From positions 6,522,001-6,586,000 of the forward strand of contig JAMPIT010000437.1 in the NCBI GenBank assembly GCA_026261815.1: 64,000 nt of DNA, given 5' to 3'. The translations under genes and the position numbers were made by a program. The DNA comes from Monarcha castaneiventris obscurior (taxonomy: Eukaryota; Chordata; Aves; Passeriformes; Monarchidae). Positions 48,870 through 59,110 of this stretch are shown here, one piece after another; position 1 is the first letter of the stretch; every line of letters starts with the position of its first letter. The notes beneath the pieces were generated by a model, which did no database searches, was not told the DNA's origin, and worked only from the letters and a program-made list of their open reading frames with translations.

Positions 48870-48965
48870 TTGCTCCCCAGAGTCTATTCATGAGCGCTTT
48901 GTTCATTCCAGTTTTAAATGACTCAAGAGCTGATAGGGACTCCACCACCTCCCGTAGGAGATAAA
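48870..48965 (-). mobile_element. Possible ancient CR1/L3-like LINE remnant
   Basis: The plus strand reads CTCAAGAGCTGATAGGGACT and then CCACCACCTCCCGTAGGAG. This resembles the GGGATGGGGACTCCACCACCT segment seen in many antisense CR1/L3 3' regions. The match is short and diverged and lacks the terminal repeat, so the assignment is uncertain. If right, it is much older than the other CR1 copies here. Confidence 0.35.
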
Positions 48966-51900
48966 TCAGTACGCTTAAATAAAAGACAAGATGGTATCTA
49001 GCATGCTGTTCCTACATGATTCACCGTTAGTTCTTACCCCAAGGCAAGCATGAAATAAACATTCCCTGCTCCCAGGTTAAGTGCCTGCCTTTCCTTTGGT
49101 ACAGTGTGGTACGGACTGTGCTATCATCAACATACGAAATTAACTTCTACCCAACACTGACAGAGACACATTTAACATACACAGTTTGGCACCGCATCCA
49201 GCATTAATTTCCCAGCCCCAGACACGAGGAACGGAAAAGCTTTATTAGATCACTCAGTCCTGCTCACTGTTAGGCAAATGATTTGCTTCTTAGTGACAGC
49301 CCCTGGAGTTTTCTCCAGTCCAAATTGCAAAATCCCGCAGCACAAGGATCACCTCCCTGTGGACTGCACATTTGTCTTCACGTTTATATTTACATCCGTA
49401 TTTTCCATATCTCTCTTAAAATTACCCTTATTTTTTCTAACTGCACTTCTAGGATGCCCTTTCACTAATTCCTTCCCACTCTTTTTTTTGGCCCTGCTGT
49501 AGGATTTTCCACAAGTTAACCCATCCATCTCCTCATAATGACTGTGAGCTTTTCAGATTTTACTTCTACTAATTCATGTCTTCCTTCTGCAGAGGCCTGA
49601 AGGCTGGAGGTGGCATCTCAAGCAGGTTCCCCAAGGCCACTGGGCAGATGTGCCCTTAGGAAAATGCCTTTGCTGTGTCCTTCCTCCACCAAGGCCAGAT
49701 CCCAAAGATGTGCCAAGCTCCCTGTTTCCACCAGCACCCTTGCTTCTTTCTGTGATGAGATGTATTATTTCTCTTCACATGGATTAACTGCAATTTTCCT
49801 ATTTTTAACGTTAATGTTATTTTACTCCAACCACATTTTCCTTCATATCTAGGCAATTACAAGACAATTCACTGCAAATTTTCATGGGGATAGTTCATTA
49901 CGTACTAGAAAATGTACAATAATGAAGCGTGAAAAACATGGCAGCTTGCAGTGGCATTTCCTTTTCAGGCTGTGAATAAAAGTGGAGAAATAGTGTTCTG
50001 TAGAGCCTGGGAAGTCTTTGAATTAGGAGAGAGCAAGATATTTTAAAATTAAAAAATAGGGCAGAAACTTCCCAAAGAAATTATGGTGTGACTAATAATG
50101 TATCGATCCTACTTCTTAATTCCTCCTACAGCATTTCAATTGCCTTTTAATTTCAATGATTGTGCAGTTAAAAAATCCCCCAAAAACAAAACAAAAAGAG
50201 ATTGTAACACATGGCTACCTGGTTGGAAATCTGTGGCTCCACGATTTTGCTTAATGCAAAAAAAAAAGCAAAATTCAGTACCTCAAGGGTTAGACCACAT
50301 TCCTAAATATTGATTCTGCTATCTGAATAAGCACCTTGTGCCAAAATTGTCCTTCCTCAGAGAGGATGATCAAACATCGTGGTGACAAATTGGTTTATCT
50401 CAGACCAGGTGCTCAAGTCAAAAGATGCTTTCAAAGGGACAAATATCCGGGAGGAAAGAAATGGCTCTAATCACATTGGGCTCTCCTACACGAGCAAGCT
50501 CTCCAGCACATAGAGACAGAGCAGGCACTGTTACAAGAAATTGTGCAGCAAGCTTGCCTCAAGCATTCCGCTCTCCCACAGGCTGTATAATAAATGCAAG
50601 AAATGATTCAAAAGGACCATTCTTGCTTCCCTCAGACATATTTTGCTAAACCATAGCAATAAAGATCAACTCTACCAAACAGTTTCTTTTTCTCCTGCCT
50701 CATGTCTTTCTGCATCTGTCAACATTAGACTTCATCTAAAGAGTGGGTTTTGTATTTTACAGCTCCTTACAATGAGGCAGGCAAGAGATGGATCTTACAC
50801 CAGGCACAGACTTACTGGGCACTGGGGGGGAGTTTGGGAAAAGGGTGTCCCAGAGGTCTTGGGGAGTCTTCTACCTCACTGCTAGCACTTGTGTATGCAC
50901 CAAATGTAGTATTCCATCACATCAGGTCTGCATCTGCTCCTCCTTCCACTGGAAGGAATTCAAAACATCTTCTGGTTGCTGCCCTTTAGCTATCAAAGCC
51001 AGCACTTGGAATAGGAACAAAATATGTAATGGTTTCAGAAAAACATGCTTCTCACAGATCCCTAAAAATGGAAACAGTTTTAGTAGCAGTCTCTGAAGAT
51101 GGGATGGACGGGGGATTTTATGGAAGAAGGGGGCATTTGAGGAGCCTGCAGGTGGCTTGCACTGCTCGCTTTTAATGCCAGAGCTCATCTCCTAAAGCCT
51201 ATGGAGAGCAAAGGACAGTGTTGGGAGCCAACATATAAAATGCCTCAGGCTTTCCAGAATAAAGACCAAGAGCTGCAAGCAGGCAAAAGTGTTGTAGCAA
51301 GCTGCTCAAGGGCCTTGCTATAGTGACACAAGAGAGGTTCCTATTGCTGGGTGTGTCTTTGCACATCCACAGTTCTCCAGGAGACAGTAACACTACTGCC
51401 TAGCAAAAGCTGTCCCCAGGTCTTGGCATTTGATCTCTCCCAGCTGATTCTTTTAGCTTTGCAGTAAACAATCCACGGTTCCTGCATAACCCCAGCCCCA
51501 GCCTCTGCTCTGCCCTTGCACAGAGGCTCCCTGAGGATCTGCCTGCAGTGCTGATCATTGCTTTCCTTGCAAACCCTCTGGGGAGTAAAGCCCTGAGAAA
51601 TGCTGGATTTACCTCTGCACACCATTGCCAGCATGGAAAGGAAGACAGCCCACTATTGCAGTGGGCAAAGAGTTAAGTTCTCAATTATGAAACTGAGAGA
51701 AGAGTTCCTATAAAGTGAAATGAAGCAATAAAATGCAGCTACACGTTGTATTTAACCAGATTATTTCTGAGCTGTTTCAGAGCCTCAGCTGAAGCAGTAG
51801 TTGAGCTTCAATCCAGGGCTGGCTGCTCTGGGGCTCTTCTCCCAGCCAAGGGTGCTCTGTCCCTCTGCCAGGATAATCCTTCTAGCTTAAAATAGCCTCT

Positions 51901-52327
51901 TGCTGCAAGGCTCTCACAAACATTCTCCAAATCACTGATCACAAGCAGCATTCCCTGTATGCATTGCTTATTAAATGCACAGCATTTACTTTGAGTTCTT
52001 CATGAAAACCAAACCTGTATTCTTCACAGGGAATACATACTTGGCATTTTGGTGACTTCAATAACCTTGCTACCTTCCTCTTCTTCCCAAGCACAGAGCT
52101 AGTGTTGATTTGGGGTGTCCTGATGAAAAAATGGCCATTTACAAATCATTACTCTGACAAAATGAAATGACTGATGAAAACAAGAAGGATGTGGATTGTC
52201 ACAGAGAAATGAGATTGGTAAGCTCTAGACAAGAGTCCCACAGCACATTGTGTGGGTGAGGTAGGCTGAGGGGATCCAGTAAAAGAAATAGATATAAGGA
52301 AGGGAGGACATCACACGGTGTGATTCT
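48966..52327. other. Non-coding unique sequence, nothing recognised
   Basis: AT-moderate DNA with chance frames of up to about 102 codons. The AT-rich part at 49850-50180 keeps CpGs (TTCATTACGTACTAG, AATGAAGCGTG) and may be a conserved element. No repeats beyond short A or T runs were noticed. Confidence 0.5.
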
Positions 52328-52407
52328 CCTGGTGTCCTGCACAGGGCCACGAGGTGGACTCAATCCTGATGGGGCCCTTCCAACCCAGCACATTCTATGA
52401 TCTATGA
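52328..52407 (+). mobile_element. CR1 LINE 3'-end fragment (short)
   Basis: CTGGTGTCCTGCACAGGGCC, a GTGGACTCAATCCTGATGGG block, CCCTTCCAACCCAGCACATT and then CTATGATCTATGA form a sense CR1 tail of about 80 bp. The terminal ATTCTATG units are slightly decayed. It groups with the copies at 10.7, 35.8 and 55.3 kb. Confidence 0.9.
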
Positions 52408-53900
52408 CTGAAATATATGTCAGTTGCTAATTTACAGCATCATTTTAACTTATTCTTCATCAGCTATAGGCAGTGCTTTCATGTAACCCTAATAATTTAT
52501 CCTTTATGCAACATCCTAGTGTTGAACCCTGGACCTTTTTGGGGTGAGAAGAGTGGTGGCACAGAACGGGTGCATGGCAGTCATGCAATTGGACCTAATT
52601 TCTGAGAGTCTCCTGACATGATTTTCAAAAGCACAGAGAACTAGAGCTGTGCAGAGTCCAGAAGAGATGGAATGGTGAGGCGAAAGAGGAACTCGGGAGT
52701 CTCCAGCTCCACCTCTTCAGCCATCATTAGCAAATTCTCTTCTACTTTCTCATTACCAGTGTTTTTTATGAGAGTTAACATCTGATGGTCACTGCCCGGC
52801 TCAGGGGCCCTGCCCCATCCTGCCCTCACCGGGCACTGCCCACCCAGCCAGTGTCCCTGGGACCACAGCTCAGCTGAATGCCTGCAAAGAGGGCTTCTGG
52901 TGCCTTCATTTCTCCTGGAAGAGTGTGTCTGGGAATGCCCAGGGAGCTTTACTTAGCAGAACAATGAAACACAGGCCCATTACTCTGCCTGTCAAGTTAC
53001 TTATATGCTTCTCCATCACTGCAGCACCTACTGTCTTCATATTGTTGTAGATGAAAGGAATCTATCCCCCAAGGTAAGGAAATGTTAGCCATAGCCTATG
53101 AACCTTGAGCTAGAGGCTAAGACCACACAGGGAAGTTTGTGGCTCGTTGGGGAAATTCACTGTTCTCTAAACCAACTTCCAAATCCTGCTTTCCTCATCA
53201 GCTCTTCTCCATTTCATTACAGCACGTCCCTTGACATCAAATAAGGCTTTTGCATCTATTTTTCTTTTATGTTCCAAAAAGAAACTTCTGGCAGTCTTTC
53301 TTGAATTTAATATTTTCCTGAAAAACAATATTTTCACAATGATCTCTAATGAGATTCCACAGCCAGCCCCAGAAATAGATCTTGTGTTTCCAATTCTTGC
53401 ATGAAGCAAGGAAGGGGAGTAAGAAACCATATCATTTATTTTCTTAAGGACAGAAAAATACAACTGAAACAATCTTCCTGAAACCTTGTGAGAGCACAGC
53501 TCCATTCGGTCATGACAAACTCCTAGGCTGCATATTCTCCTTGAAAGTTTAACTCTGTCTCCAAAACCACTGAAATGAATGATTTTCCATTGGGGTCTAC
53601 CTGTAGGAAAATTCTCATGTACATCAGGGGGGCAAAACCAGGTTGATGTGATGCTGCAAACATTCCTCTAACAAGCTTTAATGCCCAAATGTGTTTATGT
53701 GGCAAAGTCCACAGACAGTGAGGGCCTTCCTCCTATGGGAAAAATTGCTTAATTTCTTGTAATATCACCCATGCCCAAAGCCAAACATTTGCTTCTCAGG
53801 GATGTTCCTACTCCCTCCAGATAACTCATCCTGGCAGGACTGACTCAGCAGGGGATAAATTTCATCAGGGGCCAGGAAATCACCTCATCCTTCCTTTCAG
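52408..53900. other. Non-coding unique sequence
   Basis: A minus-strand frame of 112 codons at 53167-53505 has a fairly ordinary amino-acid mix but no recognisable domain and no convincing splice sites, so it is not called. An NF-E2/MARE-type site lies at 53841-53850. No mobile element was recognised. Confidence 0.5.
53841..53850 (-). promoter_or_regulatory. NF-E2/MARE-type site
   Basis: TGACTCAGCA is the reverse complement of TGCTGAGTCA, the core bound by NF-E2, NRF and small MAF dimers and by AP-1. It lies about 270 bases from the GATA dyad at 54111. Co-occurrence of NF-E2 and GATA sites is a known feature of erythroid enhancers, but one pair at this distance is only suggestive. Confidence 0.3.
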
Positions 53901-54250
53901 TGTAACAGGAGGTTTTTAATCAGGGACTCCTTCTGATTACTCCCAAGTGCCATAAACAACCAGGATTTGCTATCATGCTTTTGGATTATTACCAAAATCA
54001 TAGTGATATAATACACACCGTGCAAAAAAATTATTACCACTGCAAGTAGAGAAAACGCTTGCAATTAAAAAGCACTAACTTCCATGCTGGCTGCTCTAAA
54101 CAACTCCTGCTATTATCATCTCCGATAATAATTAATCCTTATCACTTACACAATCCAGAGCTCCTCTGGCAGATTTGAAGAAGCCCCATTTGGGCTTGTT
54201 TGTCTATTTATTTATTTATTTTAAGAAGCGTTGTCATCAAGAAATCTGTG
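53901..54250. promoter_or_regulatory. Candidate conserved non-coding element with GATA dyad
   Basis: An AT-rich block containing TATTATC (54111-54117) and its reverse complement GATAATA (54124-54130) around a 6-nt spacer. These are followed by an OTX-type TAATCC at 54133-54138 and a further TTATCAC. CpG-bearing words (ACACACCGTGC, AAAACGCTTGC) persist upstream. No open frame explains the block. A (TTTA)n run at about 54205-54223 closes it. Enhancer function is inference. Confidence 0.32.
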
Positions 54251-55333
54251 AGACCCAAGAAAGAGTTGATGGATCACAAGGTCCTATCTAATGTCAAAGC
54301 TGGCCCTCGCTGACCTCCCATCTATTCAGAACTGCTTTGATTTAATCTACAAACTGGCTGCTTCTCCTGCCTGTGAGCTCTGTCTGTAACCCATGTGTCA
54401 GTGTTTTGAGATATGACCTGTTTCACGCTTCATTCATCTCATCTGAAGGACGGAAATTAAACTGGAGGGTCAGCAAGGGGCACAGCTCAAAATACACACA
54501 CATTAAACTGGAGTCTTTTGTTTGGGCCCATCAGAAGAGTTAGAGCAACCATCAAAAATTATATTCAAGTGGAATTGATTTTCTTTTTCCTACTGAAATT
54601 TGTAATACTAATAGATGTGGAAGGGTGGCAAGCCTTGTCACAGAAGAAGGAAAAATAATCATGGTGCCTTCCTAGAGGCTTGTGATGCTTTTAATCGTGT
54701 CAGTATATGAGTGTGTGAACACCTCCAGGTTTAGTAGTGTGCAAAAGGCAGTATTTCCATTGTAGTTCTGGCATTTCAAGCCTTTTTATGCTGATCATAT
54801 TACAGCTTGAGCTGAAACACAGTGGAAGGTTCACAGCATGGATCACAATGTTTTAAACCTCATCTGTCTTACTTGGGTTTTGTTATAATTTGGAAAATGC
54901 TTAGCTCCAGTTCTTGCCCTGTGGAACTCAGCCAGCAGCTCAGATGGATAATTCTCAGGGGTGACCACAGCTTTACAGAGCAATTTTCATACTGACTTTT
55001 CCTTGGCGAGAAGAATGAGTATGAAGGATGAAGCCTCGATGGCCATGCCAGCCTTCATGCACTCCTACATCTCTGTCATGAGCTGCACTGACTCAGAGAT
55101 GTACTCCTTGCCTGAACTGCAGGGCAAGCCAAGGCTCCTTCAGGCTGGCTGCAGGTGGACCAGGTGAATCTCAGCTCCATAGGTATCAGGATGAACCCTG
55201 AGATACTCATGGAACAAACCCCATGCACCCCAGACACTCAGTGGGACATGCAGCTGAGAGAGCAATGTTTCCCCTTGCAATCCCTTCTTTCTCACAGGTA
55301 CGTAAAAATTCCCAGCCTGAAGACACAGTCCGT
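54251..55333. other. Non-coding unique sequence, nothing recognised
   Basis: Moderately AT-rich DNA passing into GC-moderate DNA near the CR1 at 55.3 kb. Frames of up to 68 codons only. No RNA gene or repeat was recognised. Confidence 0.6.
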
Positions 55334-55648
55334 AGAATTATAGAATATCCTGAGTTGGAAGAGACCCACAAAGATCATCACTCCAACCCCTGGCCCTGTA
55401 CAGGACACCCCAACAATCCCACCATGTACCTCAGAGCATTGTCCAAATGCTTCTTGAGCTCTGTCAGGCTTGGGGCTCTGACCACTGCCCTGGGGAGACT
55501 GTTTAGTGTCCAACCACCCTCTGGGTGAAGAATATTTTCCTCATATCCAACCCCAAATCCCCCAGACACAGCTCCATGCCATTCCCTCAGGACCTGTCAG
55601 ACAAGGGATCAGTGCCTGCCCCTCTGCTCTCCCTCATGAGGAAGCTGA
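55334..55648 (-). mobile_element. CR1 LINE 3'-end fragment (about 315 bp)
   Basis: The plus strand begins AGAATTATAGAATATCCTGA and continues GAGACCCACAAAGATCATCA, CAGGACACCCCAACAATCCC and TTGTCCAAATGCTTCTTGAG. It then runs through a CTGACCACTGCCCTGGGGAG block and CCCTCATGAGGAAGCTGATA. This is an antisense CR1 3' end of the CAACAATCCCACCATG type. The 5' end of the element is missing and no coding domain is left. Several frames, including 55223-55528 (+), are shadows of this repeat. Confidence 0.94.
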
Positions 55649-58600
55649 TATCATAATTGATAAAGGTTCATGGCACTAGCCTCTTGGGTATGTAGATTAC
55701 TGCTTAGTGATGACGTTTAACTAAAGTAGCACCATCCCCACTAACAAAAAGAGCAAATAAAGGGGCTCAGACTCAGCGCTCCCTTGAGAACATTGGTGGT
55801 TGTCACCATTTTTGTAAATCATCTTGTCAGTTCAGTAATATAAAAAGCCCAAATCCCTCTGTTTCATGTCTTTCTTCAACCTAGTATCTGTAAGAAATTA
55901 ATTCAATTAAAAACCCTAACGATTTAAACTTAAAAGCTCAAGGAGACATTGTTTTGGAGGGTATGCTGCTGTTTGCAAATCTGCCTGCCAATCAACAACA
56001 GAAAAAAAAACATAGTGATTTGTAAAGATGTTTCTTCATTGGAAGAAAAAACCCAGAATGATATTTATCAAAGGCACATTTGCCCTTGAGCCTGAAAAAA
56101 GAAAGCATGAAAATGCCTTCAAATTCTTTTTAGTTCTAAGGCATGTCTTTTTGTTCATGCTTAACTGCAGAAGAAAAATTAGGAACAAGTGTGTGCATAT
56201 CAGTGCATGTGTTAGCATAGGCTTTAATTGGCTAGGAGTAAATTAATGGCTGCTTGCAATATTTCTGGCAATCTGTTATAAGCTATGTAAATTTTTAAAA
56301 GAGGTTTCTTGAAAAGGCTGGCTGAAATCCTGTAATTCATATTCTGCTGGGGGAATTGATTTGAGAAATAATAATGAAATGTTTTACCTCAGTGATGAAT
56401 CTTAGTTTTGTAGCACTGCAATTTTTTAAATATTCTTGTAAATAATGCTATGAGTGTTTCTAAGAATAATCTACTTGAAATAAATATATCTGTCTCTGAA
56501 TTAATAGCATTTTTTTCACTGCTCTTTTTTACCTCTTTTGTATGCCAGCATTCCAGGGGTTCATTGCAAAGCCAGCATTAGCTTTGATATTATTATAATA
56601 AATTAAAATCCAACATTTGTTACCATGTGACCTGCTCCAACAGATTTTATTATCAGTTTTGCTACTGAATTCAGTGGGAACTTAATCAAATCTTTAAGAG
56701 GTAGGTCCAGTTTTATAGAGACGAGTTGGAAATGGCCCAACACAGCACTGACACTTCAAGGTGAGCCTGCCTGGGTCATTTTGGTGGGAACAACTAAACA
56801 TTGATTGGGACAGTGGAAAAACACCTAATTTGGCTGCCCAGGGCACTCATTAAGGCTGCAAGAGAAGAATTAAAGTCTCACATGAGGTAGAGGAAGGGCA
56901 TGGAGCTGAACCTCCCCCAATCACTCTCCTTCAGCACATTCAGGGAAAGGGAAAAGCTCTCATGGCAAAGAACCAGCTATTGAATGACCTCCTCACGCCT
57001 CACTCCACTCATTGATTGAAGAGCTACCCCTGATCCACATGGACCATCCAGGCTCTAGATGGTCAGTGACCAGCCCTCAAGACCAAAACACAGATCCTTA
57101 AAAGGCTCACAATGCAATACCCAGGGTTTCCCTCTGGTTTCCAGGGAAATCACAGCGACTGCACTTCAGTTGAACACACACCATATGCCCAAGCAAGTTT
57201 TAATTGCTATTGGCCTGAGGGACGCACAGGCAGAAAGAGATGATTCCACTTTTCTGGGGAACAACCCTAGCAGCAGGAAACTCAAGCCAAAGAGTCCCAC
57301 TCCTGAAACAACAAAGAAAATTGGAAAGTTTTATTGCTTGTCCAAGGCAGGTAATACTGAATGTCTTTGGAGGAAAGCCCCATGACAGGAACTGGCTAAA
57401 AGCAAATTACTGGTATAGCTTTTATTATGGCTGTAAGTATAGCTTCTGTAATGTGCCTGACTGCCTTAGCTCCACTTTTCTCTTATCTTGTATATCTGAC
57501 ATTTTCCTTTTTATTGCTTAGCAGCATGTAAGAAAGTATCTTGTACTGTCAATAATGCTGTTATCCTTTAATAAAAAATTAGAAGCTACCAAAAAAAAAA
57601 AGAGCGGGGGAGGGAAAGAGAAGGCTATGAAAAAATATGGCTAGATGCCTAGAAAACTTCAATATGCTGTAAAAGGAAAAGACTGCTAATTAGGTCTTGT
57701 GTAGCCTATTCTAGTCCCCTCCGTGCTGCAAGAAATTTAACCCAGCTCACTTGGCTGATGGTTGGAGAAGTGGGAATAGAGTGTGGGAGCTCTGGAATCA
57801 GATTATTGAGATGATCTATGAAGTAATGAGTCAGTGAAATGCAGCTGGATGCAGGGATTTCACTGTTGGGCTCAAAACACAGGGAAAAGGTTCTTAAATT
57901 AAACAGAAGGCTGGTCCCCACCCCACGGCTCATCATTACTCTTGGCTGTACTGAAGCCTCCCACCAGACTGGCCCCACATTTGCTTGTGTGCTGAGTGAT
58001 GCAAAGCAGGGGAAAAAGGCTTTGGAAAAGCTGACTGCTACTCCAGATGCTCTCAGAGATCAGCCAGGCTGTTTCGGAAAAGAGGAAGAAAATGATGCAG
58101 GGAATACCACAACTGCTCTGCAGACCACAACAAGACCTTATGAATGCCCTCCTTGAGCTCCCAGCTTTTAACATCTCCATCCAAGCTCCATATTTCTCTG
58201 GGATATGTAGGATGCAAACCCATGTGGAGTGGACAACATGACCTGGAGTTTCGGGAAAGACAAATGGGATGGAAATGCACCTCTCAGAGCAGTCATCCTC
58301 AGAGGTCTCAGCTCTACTCCTTGCACCTCCTACGGCCCAGGTGGGCTTTTGCAGGAGCCACCAGCTGGAGCTGACCCCTGCTCATCCAAGGGAAACCAGG
58401 AGGAAAGTGGCTCTCATGCACAACCTCCAGCACAGTTGCTCATGTCATTCCCACCGGTTATTCACTGCCCTGCTGGTTTGGGAACAGCTGCTCCCAAGTC
58501 ATTTTAGGTTTGGTAGCGTTGGGTTTTCCTCCCTGCACTTACAAACGACCTGCCTGCAGCTTTTGCTGCTGTTGTTACAATGACCTGGGCAAATCTGTCA

Positions 58601-58920
58601 TCTTGTAGAGATTGTGATGACTTGAAGTTGGTAAATGGTGTCCTGATAATGATTTCACTTGGGAAAGATGATATTTTGAAATCTAACTACATGAACTTAG
58701 CTGGAGATCAGCAGCTCAGTTACAAACATTTACAGGCATAAAAAATTAGTTTGAAAAATATGAGACCTTTCAGTGTTGTAACTTAGGGCAGAGGCAGGTG
58801 AAATGACATGCACACCTTCCCTGCTACCATGGAGAAATAAAGATGCGTTCATAAACAAGAACACCAGCTACCTGCTAGACCAACCAGGCAGTAGGCTTGG
58901 AAAGATATATGTATACACGA
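55649..58920. other. Non-coding unique sequence, AT-rich then GC-moderate
   Basis: The AT-rich part at 55650-56700 has many TAAT and TTTAAA words and may include conserved elements. The GC-moderate part at 56700-58600 has overlapping chance frames of up to 108 codons. A dyad GACCATC/GATGGTC lies at about 57043-57065. No mobile element or RNA gene was recognised. Confidence 0.5.
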
Positions 58921-58935
58921 ATAACACATGGCTTA

Positions 58936-58995
58936 ATTTGCATACTAATTAATCTGTAACACCTTATTTGCATATATATTAATCTGAAGGTGCTA
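58936..58995 (+). promoter_or_regulatory. Duplicated octamer plus homeodomain cassette
   Basis: ATTTGCAT, the POU/Oct octamer in reverse orientation, occurs at 58936-58943 and again exactly 30 bases later at 58966-58973. Each copy is followed by ATTAATCTG at the same offset (58948-58956 and 58978-58986). Eighteen of the first 21 bases agree between the two units. A TATATAAAA word follows near 58993. Paired POU and homeodomain sites at fixed spacing suggest either a local duplication of an enhancer module or a chance AT-rich duplication. No transcript start can be shown. Confidence 0.4.
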
Positions 58996-59110
58996 TATAA
59001 AATACTTGCTTTTAAGGAGTGCCAGTGCATACTTGACAGTCGTGATAATCTTCGTTTTAGCTTAAGAAAGGAATTAATAATGACTTTGGCTAATATTAAA
59101 ATGCAAGTTC

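Noticed and set aside
53167..53505. Minus-strand 112-codon frame
   Set aside because: The amino-acid mix looks ordinary, but nothing was recognised and splice signals are weak.
55223..55528. 101-codon frame near 55.3 kb
   Set aside because: Most of it is translated antisense CR1 sequence.
57043..57065. GACCATC/GATGGTC dyad as an operator-like site
   Set aside because: Seven-base arms with a spacer are expected many times by chance in 64 kb.
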